A stretch of 64,000 bases of DNA from Macrothele yani (taxonomy: Eukaryota; Arthropoda; Arachnida; Araneae; Macrothelidae), in the NCBI GenBank assembly GCA_039090855.1, contig CM076997.1, forward strand, positions 160,052,709 through 160,116,708, read 5' to 3'. A model generated the notes under the pieces. It was given only the letters and a program-made list of their open reading frames with translations. It had not been told where the DNA came from and ran no database searches. The translations under genes and the position numbers were made by a program. Of the stretch, positions 1 through 10,599 are shown in pieces; the stretch's first letter is position 1, and each line of letters starts with the position of its first letter.

Positions 1-3000
1 CGTTAAGCCTCCAATAAAAAAAGTCGGTACAGAAATTCCCGAGAATCGATGCACCACAGTTCAACACTTCTAGAGCGCGTGCGCTCTATGGTGCTTCAAC
101 TCTGAGTCCACAGGTAAATAGACAGCAGGAGCCCCTCCTGTCAGACAACGCAGAATAATACAGGCCTAGCTCCTTTTGAATTTCATTTCTTTGTGTTCAT
201 GGCTCATTGTCTACGAAGTAAGTATTTATACCATTAGAGGTAATCGAAAACTGGTGTCAGAAGTTTTTCGCATGGAACGACCAAGCATGGTAACAATGAG
301 GGTTCTTCTAACTTTCTGAGAGATGGCTTTGAACTGATAAAAATGATGGTACCAATTTTTCTTAATAAAGTTTGGTGTTGATATTTTAAAAATATTTTCC
401 CAATATAAAATAAAACGCACTGATTTATGAATCACTTTTGTACATTTGCTTTTGCGTGTAAACAAATATCTTTGAAGTTTAAGCTCGGGTTCCGGGGCCT
501 ACTGTCAAGAATATTGAAAGATGTGCTTGTCGTGCCCGAAGAAAACTGCTCTGAGGGAGATTAATGTTTCATCACTGGGGAAATAAGATGCTTTTGCTTT
601 TACAAACTATCATGCTTCTTTACGACCAACCAATAGGAATATTTGTTTCCAGCTCTACTTCTTTTATACAACATGAAAGATGACATCACATTCCCTGGTG
701 TAATGAGCATGTTCTATCAAAATATTCTTAAAGCGACTATTCCAATTTCAAGGTATTATTTTTTATTACAACTTTTCCACTGAGTAGGATTATTTAAAAA
801 TTACACATGTGAAAGGAAATTTATTTTCAAATTAAAAAATCTACAACATGCATGAAAAATCTTGTCGAGATTGTTGCAATCGAACACAACGGAAGTGGAT
901 GGAGGGAATTTTATCTAGAACAGCAGATGTAGGCAGTGATGTAGTTCTAAATAAAAAAAAAAGTGCATTAGTGGTCAACAGATTTGGAAAAACGTTACCC
1001 AGGAAGAATATGCTCAAATTTTTCAGATACCTAATTTGTTGTTTTCATTATTTAGTATTTTTATCAAGAAAAGGAAAGTAGCTATGCTTATAATCGCATA
1101 TTCTGGACTACACCTTCTTCTTTTAGCAGTTTCTGGAAACTCACATTTACAACAAAAAACGCATATACCGTCGTAAAAATACGTTTATTTACTGGTATTA
1201 AAAGTATGTAGAACCGCTAAGATTTCGCTCTCCCCTGAGAATACATTTAAAGGCAGTAGATGGACATTGTATGTCTATCTCCTAAAAGCAGTAGAGATAA
1301 ATTTGTCTGTCTATCTGTAGAAATAAAATATCTTAGATAGACATTTTATGTCTATCTGCAGACATAAAATACCTTTGACGGACATTTTATGTCTATCTAC
1401 TGCCATGAGAAAACCTCCCAGTGATAGGCATACATAAAATGTGTATCTACTGCCCTGAAAACAACCTCCCAGTAGTAGCATTTTTGATTGTTCATAGTCA
1501 GGTGTACTCTTAACAAATACAACTTAAATTTATGTTACCAAAGTTAGCGATGTTACTGTGTTTCACACCAGATTCAACATCTTCGTATGATTACGTTTCT
1601 ACTATGATATTTCTTGTTCACTTTAGTTAGAAACCGCGCTAAGATCAATTTCTTGAATCTAGCTGTGTGCTCATTAAATTTATTTTAAGAAGTCTAAGAG
1701 TAGATAGACCCTTCTCAGGTATTTTTATAACCAAGTCTCAACTGAAAACTTACATTTCTTTTATTCCACTATTCCATCGGACCACATGTTATAGAATCGG
1801 CTCTAGGAGATTTGCTGGAATCTCTCTTTTTTTAGACTCCTCAATTTTTTTCTAAAAGTTCGCTTTGTCTAGACTGTTTGAAATTTTATACAATCTGCTA
1901 CTCATAAATCACTTTAAATTCTTATAGGATCTTTTGCTCTTTTTTAGTCCTTAGTTTCTTGTTGTAGAATCGCTTGCCCGAATTGTTCTAAAACATTTGT
2001 AGAAACCTTTAGCCCATCTAATTCCTTAATCTCTCGTAGGCTTTGTCACTTCTCAGACTCCTAAGCTCCGAAAACTCTTCCGCTTGTCAGATAATTAAGC
2101 GTTCAAGAACATTACCCTTTTTGATTTTCAAACTCTGGAGAATCTCTCGTCAGACTAAGCTTTGTCGAGATATTTTAACCCGAGAGATAAGGGATATTGT
2201 TAATAACTGACGAGCCAGAACAAAGTGCTTAAAATGTAGAAGTTTTTATCTCTTGCCCCTTAAACGCTTAGATTACATAGAACCTTTTTTATCATAGGTC
2301 TTTCAGATTATTTATAATTTACTTCCGATTTTTAAGATTTTAGAGGATTTCCAGCTAAATGAGTTCTTTAGGCTATTGTGAAATACTCACATCACACATA
2401 TAATTTCATAAAATCTTCCTACCCTCAAGCTCTTCTACTCGACTAGCATTTTCCGCTAACTTGACTTTTCAAGCTGTTGAGGAATCTTCCGCTGATCAGT
2501 CAGGTGTCTGGTTTAAATACCCGCATATCCTGTTTGTTAATAACCTCGCAAAGTAAGGGTTTTATTTTTCTTTCCATAAGGGCTGACTTAGAGTGTTAGT
2601 GTTTAAAATTCGGCTTGTTTGACGTGGTTCATAAGACACGTTAAACTAGTGAAAAATACATTTATAAAACACAAAACAATAAAATAAAGGTTTTTATATT
2701 AATAAGGGTGGGTTTGAAAGGATAAGATGCAGCTCAAGAAATACACGAGTGAAAGAATGGAGATTCAAGAAAACAACTCAGGATTCTCGTGTCTTTCACT
2801 AAATAATTGTAAATCCTCAGTGCACATCAAATACGAGAATTCCTATAATTTCGGAGTGGAATATATGTTATTTTAAACATAAATTTAACACCTATTAGCC
2901 AGATTGAAACAATTGTATTTGAAGTGTTAAGTCACTGCAAGCAGAATATAAGGCCGGACTTAATTTATTATATCGCGGAACACACGTCAAAGGTTACTGA

Positions 3001-3188
3001 AGTAGTAGAGAATTTGAAACCACTTTTGAGCTACAATTTCGAACTGGGGTTAACGTTACTTCAAGTGATTTAGATTAATTTTGCTATGCTGATTTCAAAA
3101 ATAACATTTATTTTTGTCTGTCACGACAAAAATAAATGTTATAAATGTTATGTTTTTATTTTGTCTGTCACGACAAAAATAAATGTTG
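1..3188. other. AT-rich non-coding stretch
   Basis: I see no gene here. The short open frames have no family resemblance and are scattered in AT-rich sequence. The stretch from about 1235 to 1480 repeats a phrase around GACATTTTATGTCTATCT in both orientations, listed separately. The part from about 1660 to 2500 is rich in CTTAG/TCTC-like words but shows no clear period. Confidence 0.6.
1235..1480. repeat. short palindromic repeat cluster
   Basis: The phrase ACATTTTATGTCTATCT recurs with small changes at about 1341 and 1382, and inverted forms such as GACATAAAAT lie between. Positions 1335-1357 form a palindrome with 10-bp arms (AGATAGACAT / ATGTCTATCT) and a 3-nt loop. The closing phrase with CTACTGCC and AACCTCCCAGT also occurs twice (about 1398 and 1456). 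This looks like a decayed MITE or a small tandem duplication. No coding content. Confidence 0.5.
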
Positions 3189-3190
3189 TT
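3103..3190. repeat. AT-rich hairpin, repeated
   Basis: AACATTTATTTTTGTC at 3103-3118 pairs perfectly with its reverse complement at 3125-3140, leaving a 6-nt loop (TGTCAC). A second copy of the right-hand arm with the same loop follows at about 3157-3187. This could be a short MITE remnant or a slipped duplication. It directly precedes the AT microsatellite in which the LINE is inserted. Confidence 0.6.
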
Positions 3191-3198
3191 ATGTGAAG

Positions 3199-3203
<5 letters not shown>

Positions 3204-3238
<35 letters not shown>

Positions 3239-3239
3239 T
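3204..3239. repeat. (AT)n microsatellite, left target-site copy of LINE 1
   Basis: An alternating AT tract ends in TATTGTTT. The 16-nt string TATATATATATTGTTT at 3224-3239 recurs at 6420-6435, immediately after the LINE 3' end. These two copies are the best candidate target-site duplication. Confidence 0.7.
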
Positions 3240-3429
3240 GGGATGTAAGGTCAGGTGATGCGTAACATCACAGCCTCTCCTTGACAAATGTCAACCCCGC
3301 CTTCTCGTGGTGCATCCTGTTACCACTAAAGGGGCTCTGACGACCGCCAATAGCGGTATAACTATACCATCGGGATTAGACGAAATTCTATCCCACACTC
3401 ACCAACCCGCTTGGCCAGCGTGGTGAGTT

Positions 3430-4239
3430 ATGGCCAAACCCTCCAAAATGATTCCACAACTTAAATCTTGGCCCTCAGTCTCCGGCAGCTGGAATGTACC
3501 TGGCCAAGGCAGCGGCCAGTGCGACATGAAGGCAGAGGGTGCTAAGAATCCCCGGAGGACCGGACTAGGCTGCCATCTGATGCTGACCTTGGCTACGTAC
3601 AATGGACGCTCCCTATCTTCTGATTCAAGGCTTCTTGAATTGGAAGAGGAACTACAAAGGATCAAGTGGGACATCGTGGGGCTAAGTGAGGTAAGGAGAA
3701 AAGGAGAAGATCTCATCGAACTGAAAAGTGGACATCTCTTCTACTATCGTGGGACAGATACTGGCAGAACTAGTGGTGTTGGATTTATAATAAACAAGAA
3801 ACTGAAGGATAAAGTTGTAGAAGTTGAAAGTTCCTCTGACAGAGCTGCACGACTTGTTATCCAACTCTCGAAAAGATACCAGGCTCAGATTATTCAAACT
3901 TATGCACCCACCACAAGTCATCCTGAAGAAGAAATTGAAGAATTTTATGAGGAAATTTGTCATCTAAATAATAAAGGTAAGCAGCACTTGAAAATAATTA
4001 TGGGAGATTTCAATGCAAAAATAGGGCAACGGCAACAGAATGAAACTTCAGTAGGTAAATTCGGTCACGGCAACAGAAACCAGCGTGGAAATACTCTCGT
4101 TGAGTTTGCAGAGGCAGAAGGGTTTTTCATCTTGAACTCCTTCTTCAAGAAAAAGCCACACAGGAAATGGACATGGAGACATCCAAATGGGACGACAAGT
4201 GAAATTGATTTTATTATGTGTAACAAAAATTTGTCATAG
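3430..4239 (+). pseudogene. LINE endonuclease domain (EEP family), 5' part of the broken ORF
   Basis: The frame gives 269 residues. From about residue 53 it reads LATYNGRSL, then VGLSEVRRKGEDL and later MGDFNAKIGQR and SEIDFIM. These are the strand, acidic and GDFN motifs of the exonuclease-endonuclease-phosphatase fold used to nick target DNA. The start codon is not certain, because the frame is only conserved with copy 2 from about the second Met (near 3526). The frame breaks at about 4230, where copy 1 lacks one A in a run that copy 2 has, so the protein stops after CNKNLS. The reading continues out of frame at 4251-4436. Confidence 0.85.
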
Positions 4240-5081
4240 AAGACTGCAGTGTGCTAAACAAGTTCAACACAGGTAGTGACCATAGATTGGTGAGATGTAA
4301 GATGCACCTCAACACTAAACTTGAACGTGGCAAGCTCATAAGACAAACAAAATCTATTGACATAACCAACCTTAAAAAACACCATAATACCTTCAAGTTG
4401 GAACTGAAGAACAGGTTCTCTGCTTTAAAGGCCTAACATCGGAAGAAGTGGACATCTCTGAAGTTAACAGAAAAGTAACCAAAGCTCTTATGGAAACAGC
4501 AACAAAATTAGCTGGGTCTAAGAACAAGTTGCATGTAAATAAATTATCAGGAAAAACGAAAATGTTGATGCAAAAAAGAAGAGAGATGAGGACAACTAAA
4601 GAAGATGTGACTTCCAAAGTGGAATATATAGAGCTATGCAAGACAGTAAGAAAAAAGTATCACTGAAGACGTAAGAAAATTCAACTGTGAACTAGTGAGG
4701 AAAGCAATTGAAAACAACCAAAGCCTAAAGATAGCAAAGGGACATCTCAGTAAGGGAAGAAAACAGATTATGGCACTGAGAAAAGAAGATGGTTCTGTAA
4801 CAAGAAATAGAGGCGAAATTTTGACAAGAGTGAAATATTTCTACTCCAAATTATATGAAAGGGATGATACATGCACTCCAGACATCATGAAAGATACCAG
4901 TACCAGAGTTCCTCCAGTCCTTCCAGCAGAAGTTGCACATGCGATCAAGTACATGAAGCGGGGAAAAGCTCCAGGAGAAGATGGAATTACTGTAGACATC
5001 ATACAAGAAGCAAGTGGAGAAATCGAAACAGTACTCGCCCAAATTTTCACTCGATGCCTTAATGAAGGAAAAGATTCCTGA
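4240..5081 (+). pseudogene. LINE linker and reverse transcriptase N-terminal region, multiple frameshifts
   Basis: Comparison with copy 2 shows that this stretch was once one frame. It is now split into 4251-4436, 4448-4666 and 4695-5081. The breaks are single-base indels: one near 4425 where copy 2 reads through FSAFEGLTSEE, an extra A in the run before 4655, and another in the A-run near 5073 (EGK then DS instead of EGKIPEDWN). The region includes GKAPGEDGITVDII, the conserved block just before the RT fingers. Four indels across one ORF mean this copy cannot make its own protein. Confidence 0.8.
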
Positions 5082-6408
5082 GGATTGGAACACCGCTACA
5101 ATGATCCTGCTACATAAGAAAGGTGACATTGAGGATCTCGGAAACTACAGACCTATCAGCCTCCTATCAGTAGTTTATAAAATCTTCACTAAAGTTCTTT
5201 CACACCGCTTGAAGGTAACACTGGACATGGCTCAACCGAGAGAACAAGCTGGATTCAGGAGTGGCTACAGCACAATAGATCATATCCACGTGCTGAGAGA
5301 ACTAATTGAAAGAGCGAGGGAATATGAACTTCCATTGTGCATGGCTTTTATCGATTATGAAAAAGCCTTTGATTCGGTGAAACCATCAGCAGTTACAATG
5401 GCTCTGAAAACCTGCGGTATTGAAGATGCATATATTAATATTATTAATAACATCTATGAAAATGCAAGTGCAAAGATACGGCTGTTTGAAAATACAACAC
5501 ACGTAAAAATTGGAAAGGGAGTGAGACAAGGTGACACCATATCTCCGAAGCTCTTTAATGCCACATTGGAGGGTGTTTTTCAGTCGCTGAGCTGGGAAAA
5601 CAAGGGGATAAAGATTAATGGAGATTATCTTACCCACCTACGTTTTGCTGATGACGTAGTCATATTTGCAACTACCCCATCAGAGCTGCAGAGTGTGATC
5701 CAGGAACTTGCTGACAAGAGTAAAGAAGTGGGATTAAAAATGAACTTTCAGAAGACAAAAGTGATGTTCAATGCTTTTACAGGAAATGAAGATTTACCGA
5801 TTGATGGAGAAAAGCTGGAGATAACAGACACGTACGTTTATCTTGGACAGCAGATATCAAGGGAGGGTCACATTGATGAAGAAATTAATCGGCGTACAAA
5901 ACTTGCCTGGAGAGCTTTTGGAAGAAACGGCATAATTTTCAAGAGCAATATGCCATTATGTCTTAAAAGAAAAGTGTTTGATCAATGCATCCTTCCAGTG
6001 CTTACGTATGGTGCAGAGACGTGGACCTTAACTAAAATAGACATACAAAGGCTGCAGACAACTCAAAGCAGCATGGAGAGGTGCATGCTTGGTGTAACCA
6101 GGATAGATAAGAAGAGGAACTCGTGGATCCGAAAAATGACAAGAGTGGAAGACATCATGATCAGAGTTAAATCCCTGAAATGGCAATGGGCTGGACATAC
6201 TGCCAGAAGGACAGATCATCGATGGACAGCCGAAATTTTAGATTGGATTCCAAGGGACAGGAAAAGACCCAGAAGAAGACCACATGGGAGATGGGTGGAT
6301 GAAATTCGGAAGTATGCAGGGGTGACATGGAGGAGACTGGCACAAGACAGACCGTTGTGGAGGAAACTTGGGGAGACCTTCGTCCAGCAGTGGATTGATA
6401 ATGGTTGA
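5014..6408 (+). pseudogene. LINE reverse transcriptase domain, 3' part
   Basis: This is the longest intact frame in the element (464 residues). It shows the RT order: LLHKKGDIEDLGNYRPISLL, then GFRSGYSTIDHI, AFIDYEKAFDSV, GVRQGDTISPKLF, LRFADDVVIFA (the FADD catalytic motif near residue 213) and YLGQQIS. The tail has LTYGAETWTL followed by GHTARRTDHRW and GRWVDEIRKYAG, the conserved C-terminal region of this LINE group. The first residues are in the shifted frame, so the ATG at 5014 is not the real start. The stop is followed only by a short 3' UTR to 6419. Confidence 0.88.
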
Positions 6409-6524
6409 CAATGATGCTGTATATATATATTGTTTATCAGTAATTTATAGAATTTCTTGCATTTTCTTAAGAGAAAATACAATCCACGACCCATTGATAT
6501 TGATACAATCTAAATAAAAAATAT

Positions 6525-6601
6525 TTATGTGAAGATAAAAATTAGTTAATGAAAAAAATATAAAAATTAAAATTAATCACAATTAATGTGTTCTTACAAA
6601 A
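6525..6601. other. AT-rich spacer after LINE 1
   Basis: The spacer starts with TTATGTGAAGATAAA, which also occurs at 3189-3203 on the other side of the LINE. The outer pair may be part of the pre-insertion host repeat rather than a target duplication, because the inner 16-nt pair fits the element ends better. Confidence 0.4.
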
Positions 6602-8175
6602 TCATTTTCCTTTTCCGTCAAATGAACGTTTACGGCTTTTCTTATACGGTGAAATTTCAGAAGCAGAATCTCTCTTTAAACCCCAGCAGTAATCCACCAT
6701 CATATTTACATTCCATCGTCCTAGATATCGTTTGTCCGTACATTTTATATCTTGGTGAAATCTCTCGCCTTGTTCTTCACTCACAGCACCAAGATTTTCA
6801 GGAAAATAGTCAAGGTGCGAGTGCAGAAAATGAATTTTCAAGCTCATGTTGCAACCCAGGTTCTTAAATATTTCTAGCATAGTTGCTACGATAGCTCTGT
6901 AATTAGGACCCTTGTAATTGCCTGGAAAATTTTGAATGACATTTCTGAAACTAACCCATACTTCTTTTTCTGTTGTAGTAATGTTTTCCACAAAAGTTTT
7001 ATCCTTAGTTAGCCGCCTTATATCTGGGCCAACAAACACTCCTTCTTTGATTTTTGCTTCTGATAAATGTGGAAAAACATTAATCAAATATTGAAAACAT
7101 TCACCATTTTTGTCCAGAGCCTTGACAAATTGCTTCATCAATTCTAATTTAACATGTAAGGGTGGTAAAATAACTTTTCCTGATCAACTAAGTTCGGGTG
7201 GAGAACCTTCTTTGATCCTGGAAACAAGTTTTCTCTTTTAGGCCATTTTTTGTGATCCAGTGTTACTTATAAGCTCTACTGTCCCATTAACAGGTGAAAC
7301 ATAGCATTTTTGTGTAGCCAGTTTACTGCCCTAATATCATGCTCAGAATTTTAAAATCTTCTCAAATTTGCCAGTTGCATTCCTGATGTCTTATTTAATT
7401 AAGGATAACGTCAAGATTTTCATAAGATTCCTTCAGATGTACTGAGTGAGAAACTGGTATTGAGGGAGAAATGTTGCCATTATGCAAAAGAAATCCTTTT
7501 AAGCTTCTCTTACTAGAATCAATGAACAATCTCCACTGTGTTGGGCTATGAACAATGGAAGACAAATGCATTATAAGTCCAGGAATGTCTCTACAAAACA
7601 CAAGCGTTTCTTGTTGGGCGAAATATTCAGCAAATTCTTTTTCTCGGTTTCTGTACTATGAACATGTTGTTCCTGGAGCTAGTAGATTTTTGTTTTTGAG
7701 TCTTGATCGTAAAAGTTGTGCAATTTCCTTCGGCAGATTTAAATCCCGTACCAAGTCCTTTAATTCACTTTGTGTAAACTCCCGTGGTTCACTACTGGTT
7801 TCAGGACTGCTGTACAAGTCCTCAGTTCACTGCAATTTAACTCAACTTTTGAACCTGATGAAAGATCTAATGATGTAGGAGGGGATGGAACAGGTAAATC
7901 AGGACCATGAGGTACAGCTCTGATAGCACAGTGAGTCATTTGGTAGACAATATTATTTTGTTTTGCAGTTGCAGCTCCTTACCGGTGTGGTTAAGCAAAA
8001 GTAACATTCCTCATGACTCACTGGCTCCCGTCATACCATTGGAATAACAAATGAAAGAGAGTTTTCCATTTTCTCAGTTGTTCAACGCACGTGTGACAAA
8101 CTTGATGTGGCACCCATTTCTTGTCCTGGCCTCCAAGACAAAAGCCGTTTTTTGGCGTTGCCTTTTTTCATCACA
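6602..8175 (-). pseudogene. Decayed gene of a dispersed arthropod protein family, function unknown
   Basis: The C-terminal part is intact as a 179-residue frame (6602-7141) with FLHSHLDYFPENLGAVSEE and GERFHQDIKCTDKRY. Upstream on the same strand, in shifting frames, come VLHPNLVDQEKLF-like text near 7200, then WRLFIDSSKRSLKGFLLHNG and SIPVSHSVHLKESYENL (7395-7601). Further upstream are NLPKEIAQLLRSRLKNKNLL (near 7700) and a Cys/His-rich N-terminal region near 8040-8130 (DKKWVPHQVCHTCVEQLRKW). I recognise this order of blocks as a long uncharacterised protein that occurs in many copies in arthropod and other invertebrate genomes. It is probably mobile-element associated, but I do not know its activity. 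Frameshifts and stops disrupt it throughout. The gypsy element at 8181 cuts it near its 5' end. Confidence 0.7.
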
Positions 8176-8176
8176 A

Positions 8177-8180
8177 AGCT
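8177..8180. repeat. 4-bp target-site duplication, left (AGCT)
   Basis: AGCT abuts the first base of the 5' LTR. The same four bases follow the 3' LTR at 15612-15615. Confidence 0.75.
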
Positions 8181-8847
8181 TGTAACGTATACTCTATATT
8201 CACTTTCCTTTTGATTTTACTATCTCTGGTTATTTTATTTTCCTATGTAAATTATCTTCTTACTGAACGAGATGTTATTTCACCCGCTGAATGAGATCTG
8301 GCAATAAGTGTAAGTCATGACGTGGTGGTAGCCAGTATAAATAGGCGCGTTCAACGATACCTAGGGAGAGCGTTTGTTGTTGTACGGAGAGTGTTGGCTT
8401 ATGTGAAAGAGAGCGTTTGTTTATGAGTATAGAGCTCCGTTCATGTGCAAGGAGCTACGTGTTATTTGAGTAGCTGTGTGTGATGATACCAGTAGAAGTT
8501 CATAATAAAAGGTTTTAAGTAAGTACGTCTTTCTCAGTTCATAGTACTGTCAGACCTCTGTCTGGCTGTTAGGTTTATTTCAATTAATATTACTAGTAAC
8601 AACCAGCATAAGACTTTATTCATCTTAATTACTGCTACAACATTACTACCAGTTATAAGTTTGTTCATTACTATTACTACACTACTAGCAGGTGACTTTA
8701 TTCATGATCTTAATTAACTAGTAACAACAACCATTTGAATTCACTATTTGAAGCTTAGTACAAGCATATAATTCAGTAGTTGAAAGCTTTATTCATTATT
8801 AATTAGCTTAGCTTAGCTAGCTGGTAGAAATAGGGATATTCATTATA
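8181..8847 (+). repeat. 5' LTR of gypsy element
   Basis: This 667-bp LTR starts TGTAACGTATACT and ends TTCATTATA. It contains a TATA box (TATAAATA, 8336-8343) and a polyadenylation signal (AATAAA, 8504-8509) about 165 nt later, consistent with U3-R-U5 order. It has one copy of the 21-bp motif that is repeated four times in the 3' LTR. Confidence 0.93.
8336..8343 (+). promoter_or_regulatory. TATA box of the 5' LTR
   Basis: TATAAATA lies in CCAGTATAAATAGGCGCG. The copy in the 3' LTR is at 15037-15044. The position, about 165 bases upstream of AATAAA, fits the Pol II promoter of U3. Confidence 0.75.
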
Positions 8848-8849
8848 AT

Positions 8850-8861
8850 TGGCGCCCGAAC
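8850..8861 (+). promoter_or_regulatory. Primer-binding site, tRNA-Lys type
   Basis: TGGCGCCCGAAC starts two bases after the LTR end. It is complementary to a tRNA 3' end reading GUUCGGGCGCCA, which fits tRNA-Lys. Only 12 nt match. The following bases (TTTTCTCGG) do not extend the pairing to a typical 18 nt. Confidence 0.8.
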
Positions 8862-8896
8862 TTTTCTCGGACACGAGATCTTGACAATTATTACCC

Positions 8897-10060
8897 ATGT
8901 CTTCCTTACCTGAGACAACTTCAATTTTTCACCCTAAGGCAAGTTTCGAGGGTGATGGTGTTTTTTTTGACAATTTGCAAGAAGCCTGTGGCTCTAACTT
9001 TGATATGAATGATCTACACGTACCCAGGCATTCTTCACAATTTCGTAATGCACCAGCTTCCTATTACTCTGAGTCGCTGGTCATACCTGAGGGAGTTCAA
9101 TCCTCTCAGCGAAGCAGAATGCTTGCCCATTTCGTGCCGCATGCAGGAACAATTCTTTTCAATGGTTTGGAGGGATCTTTAAAATTCCTCGAAGATTTGG
9201 AAGATCATTTTGATCTCTATAATATTCCTCAAGATTGTAAAGTACAAATCGCAGGCACTTGCTTGAAGGATACCGCTAAGACCTGGTATCGGCAGTGGAG
9301 AGTGTCGAACCCGGATTCTCATTATGAGAATTTCCGTGCAGAATTTTTGGAGGTCTTTCCTTTCGGCCTCAGTCGAGCTAGCCTTGCACAACAGCTTTTT
9401 TCTCGTCAGCAAGGACCCAACGATAGCCCTGTTGCATTTGCGTTGGTAACAACACGCTTATATAACTTATGGGATCCACATGCCAGTCATGTTGACATGT
9501 TGGATACCCTCTTGCAGCAGCTCGACCCATTTTTACAAGATTTTCTTGAGGTTCGACACCCTGCCACAATTCATGAATGCCTTCGCCTCATACGAACGTA
9601 TGAAGAGCGACATGGCAAACATGGTTCCACTCACCATGCTCGGGCACCCCGCGAGGCTTATTACGAAAACCCTCAGCGGCATAATAGGCATAATAACTTT
9701 CAGCGCGAGCATACACAAGTGCACACCCAAGCTTCATACGTTCCACCACACAGAAGAGTGGCAAACCAACCGCGAGTTTCTGAACAATCTTCGGGATATC
9801 GTACAAATGCACAGTATGCTCGACCCCGTTCCAATCCGCAGCATTCGGAACGTTTTCATGCTCAGGGCAATGATGATTTTTCTGCCCGTGCTGAGGGCAG
9901 AAGTAATAGATATGAAACTGTCAACAGACACGCGGAGTTCCCGACGCAGGTTTCACGCAGTTTTCCTCATCGTGAAAATTTTCCCGATACCCGGCAGGGT
10001 CGAGGTTTCAGACGGCATGATAATCCAACCAGGAATCCTTTAAGCTTCCAAAGGAAGTAG
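8897..10060 (+). CDS. Gag-like protein of the gypsy element
   Basis: This uninterrupted 387-residue frame is the first one after the primer-binding site. Residues of about 85-230 hold the capsid-like region of Ty3/gypsy Gag: LFNGLEGSLKFLEDLEDHF, AKTWYRQW, then a segment on viral-particle assembly helices with YENFRAEFLEVFP. After about residue 235 it becomes rich in His, Arg, Gln and Asn (for example HNRHNNFQREHTQ) and very basic. I see no CCHC zinc knuckle, so the basic tail probably replaces it for RNA binding. The pol frame overlaps the last 37 nt in the -1 frame. I did not find a perfect slippery heptamer. Confidence 0.88.
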   Translation: MSSLPETTSIFHPKASFEGDGVFFDNLQEACGSNFDMNDLHVPRHSSQFRNAPASYYSESLVIPEGVQSSQRSRMLAHFVPHAGTILFNGLEGSLKFLEDLEDHFDLYNIPQDCKVQIAGTCLKDTAKTWYRQWRVSNPDSHYENFRAEFLEVFPFGLSRASLAQQLFSRQQGPNDSPVAFALVTTRLYNLWDPHASHVDMLDTLLQQLDPFLQDFLEVRHPATIHECLRLIRTYEERHGKHGSTHHARAPREAYYENPQRHNRHNNFQREHTQVHTQASYVPPHRRVANQPRVSEQSSGYRTNAQYARPRSNPQHSERFHAQGNDDFSARAEGRSNRYETVNRHAEFPTQVSRSFPHRENFPDTRQGRGFRRHDNPTRNPLSFQRK

Positions 10061-10599
10061 ACCAAGGGTCGGTCCTGCTTCCTGATACCAAGCATTCTGA
10101 CCCTAAAACAGTATTAGTGACTGTTCAAACTCCTCAGTTGCCTGATGTCTTCTTGACAATTGAAGATATTATTGTCGAGACAAAGTTCGACACTGGTTCT
10201 GAAATATCAACCCTAAATAAGAAGTTTTGCACTGACAATTTTCCTGCAGTCCTCGTTCAGCCTGCGACGCAGTATTTGCGAGGTGCAAATAACGAAATCT
10301 TCAGTATCACAGGAACTGTCACATTATCTTTAGGGCTGGGAAAGGCTCGTTTTACGCACTCTTTCCTGCTTATAGACGAACTACCTGTGAAATGTCTAAT
10401 GGGAATGAACTTTATTCATACGTTTCAAATAACTTTGAATTTCGTACAACATGTGATTTCCTTTCCGGAACCTGTCGAAATGATTCCTACGGTCCATATG
10501 GATATAACGAGTTTGTTATTGAGTAACCAATTGCATGAGAGGCAACGAGACCAGCTTTCTCTCCTTTTACAGGAAAGCCCTGGTTTATTTTCTGATTAA
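10024..10599 (+). CDS. Aspartic protease region of Pol
   Basis: The open frame begins after a TAA at 10021-10023, overlaps the gag end in the -1 frame, and runs to a TAA at 10597-10599. The first ATG is 10117. The catalytic motif FDTGSEIST is at about residue 24 counted from that ATG. GMNFIHTF, about 70 residues later, matches the second conserved protease segment (LLGMDFL-like). The stop falls between the protease and RT, and the RT frame continues in the same phase (FSD-stop-PGFTQVVYHV). It is therefore a nonsense change, or a deliberate terminator, not a frameshift. Confidence 0.85.
   Translation, partial: SNQESFKLPKEVDQGSVLLPDTKHSDPKTVLVTVQTPQLPDVFLTIEDIIVETKFDTGSEISTLNKKFCTDNFPAVLVQPATQYLRGANNEIFSITGTVTLSLGLGKARFTHSFLLIDELPVKCLMGMNFIHTFQITLNFVQHVISFPEPVEMIPTVHMDITSLLLSNQLHERQRDQLSLLLQESPGLFSD

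Larger units (their letters stand above)
3240..6419 (+). mobile_element. RTE-like non-LTR retrotransposon, copy 1
   Basis: A near full-length LINE of about 3.18 kb. Its 5' end starts GGGATGTAAGGTCAGG, exactly like copy 2 at 27630, so the start is shared by two independent insertions. It encodes an apurinic-type endonuclease followed by a reverse transcriptase. It ends ...TTGACAATGATGCTG, without a poly-A tail. Copy 2 ends in (ATG)n, and a short simple-repeat 3' end is typical of the RTE clade. A 16-nt AT-rich duplication flanks it (3224-3239 and 6420-6435). Clade placement is inferred from architecture and is not proven. Confidence 0.88.

Noticed and set aside
3682..5129. Minus-strand ORFs across LINE 1 and the matching plus-strand ORFs across LINE 2
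   Set aside because: They are antisense shadows of the endonuclease and RT frames. They recur in both copies only because the copies are similar.
3189..6539. TTATGTGAAGATAAA at 3189 and 6525 as the LINE 1 target-site duplication
   Set aside because: The inner pair TATATATATATTGTTT directly abuts both element ends, while this outer pair leaves about 20 and 105 unexplained bases.
9480..10043. 187-residue plus-strand ORF overlapping gag
   Set aside because: It is a shadow frame of gag without any motif. The capsid motifs are in the 8897 frame.
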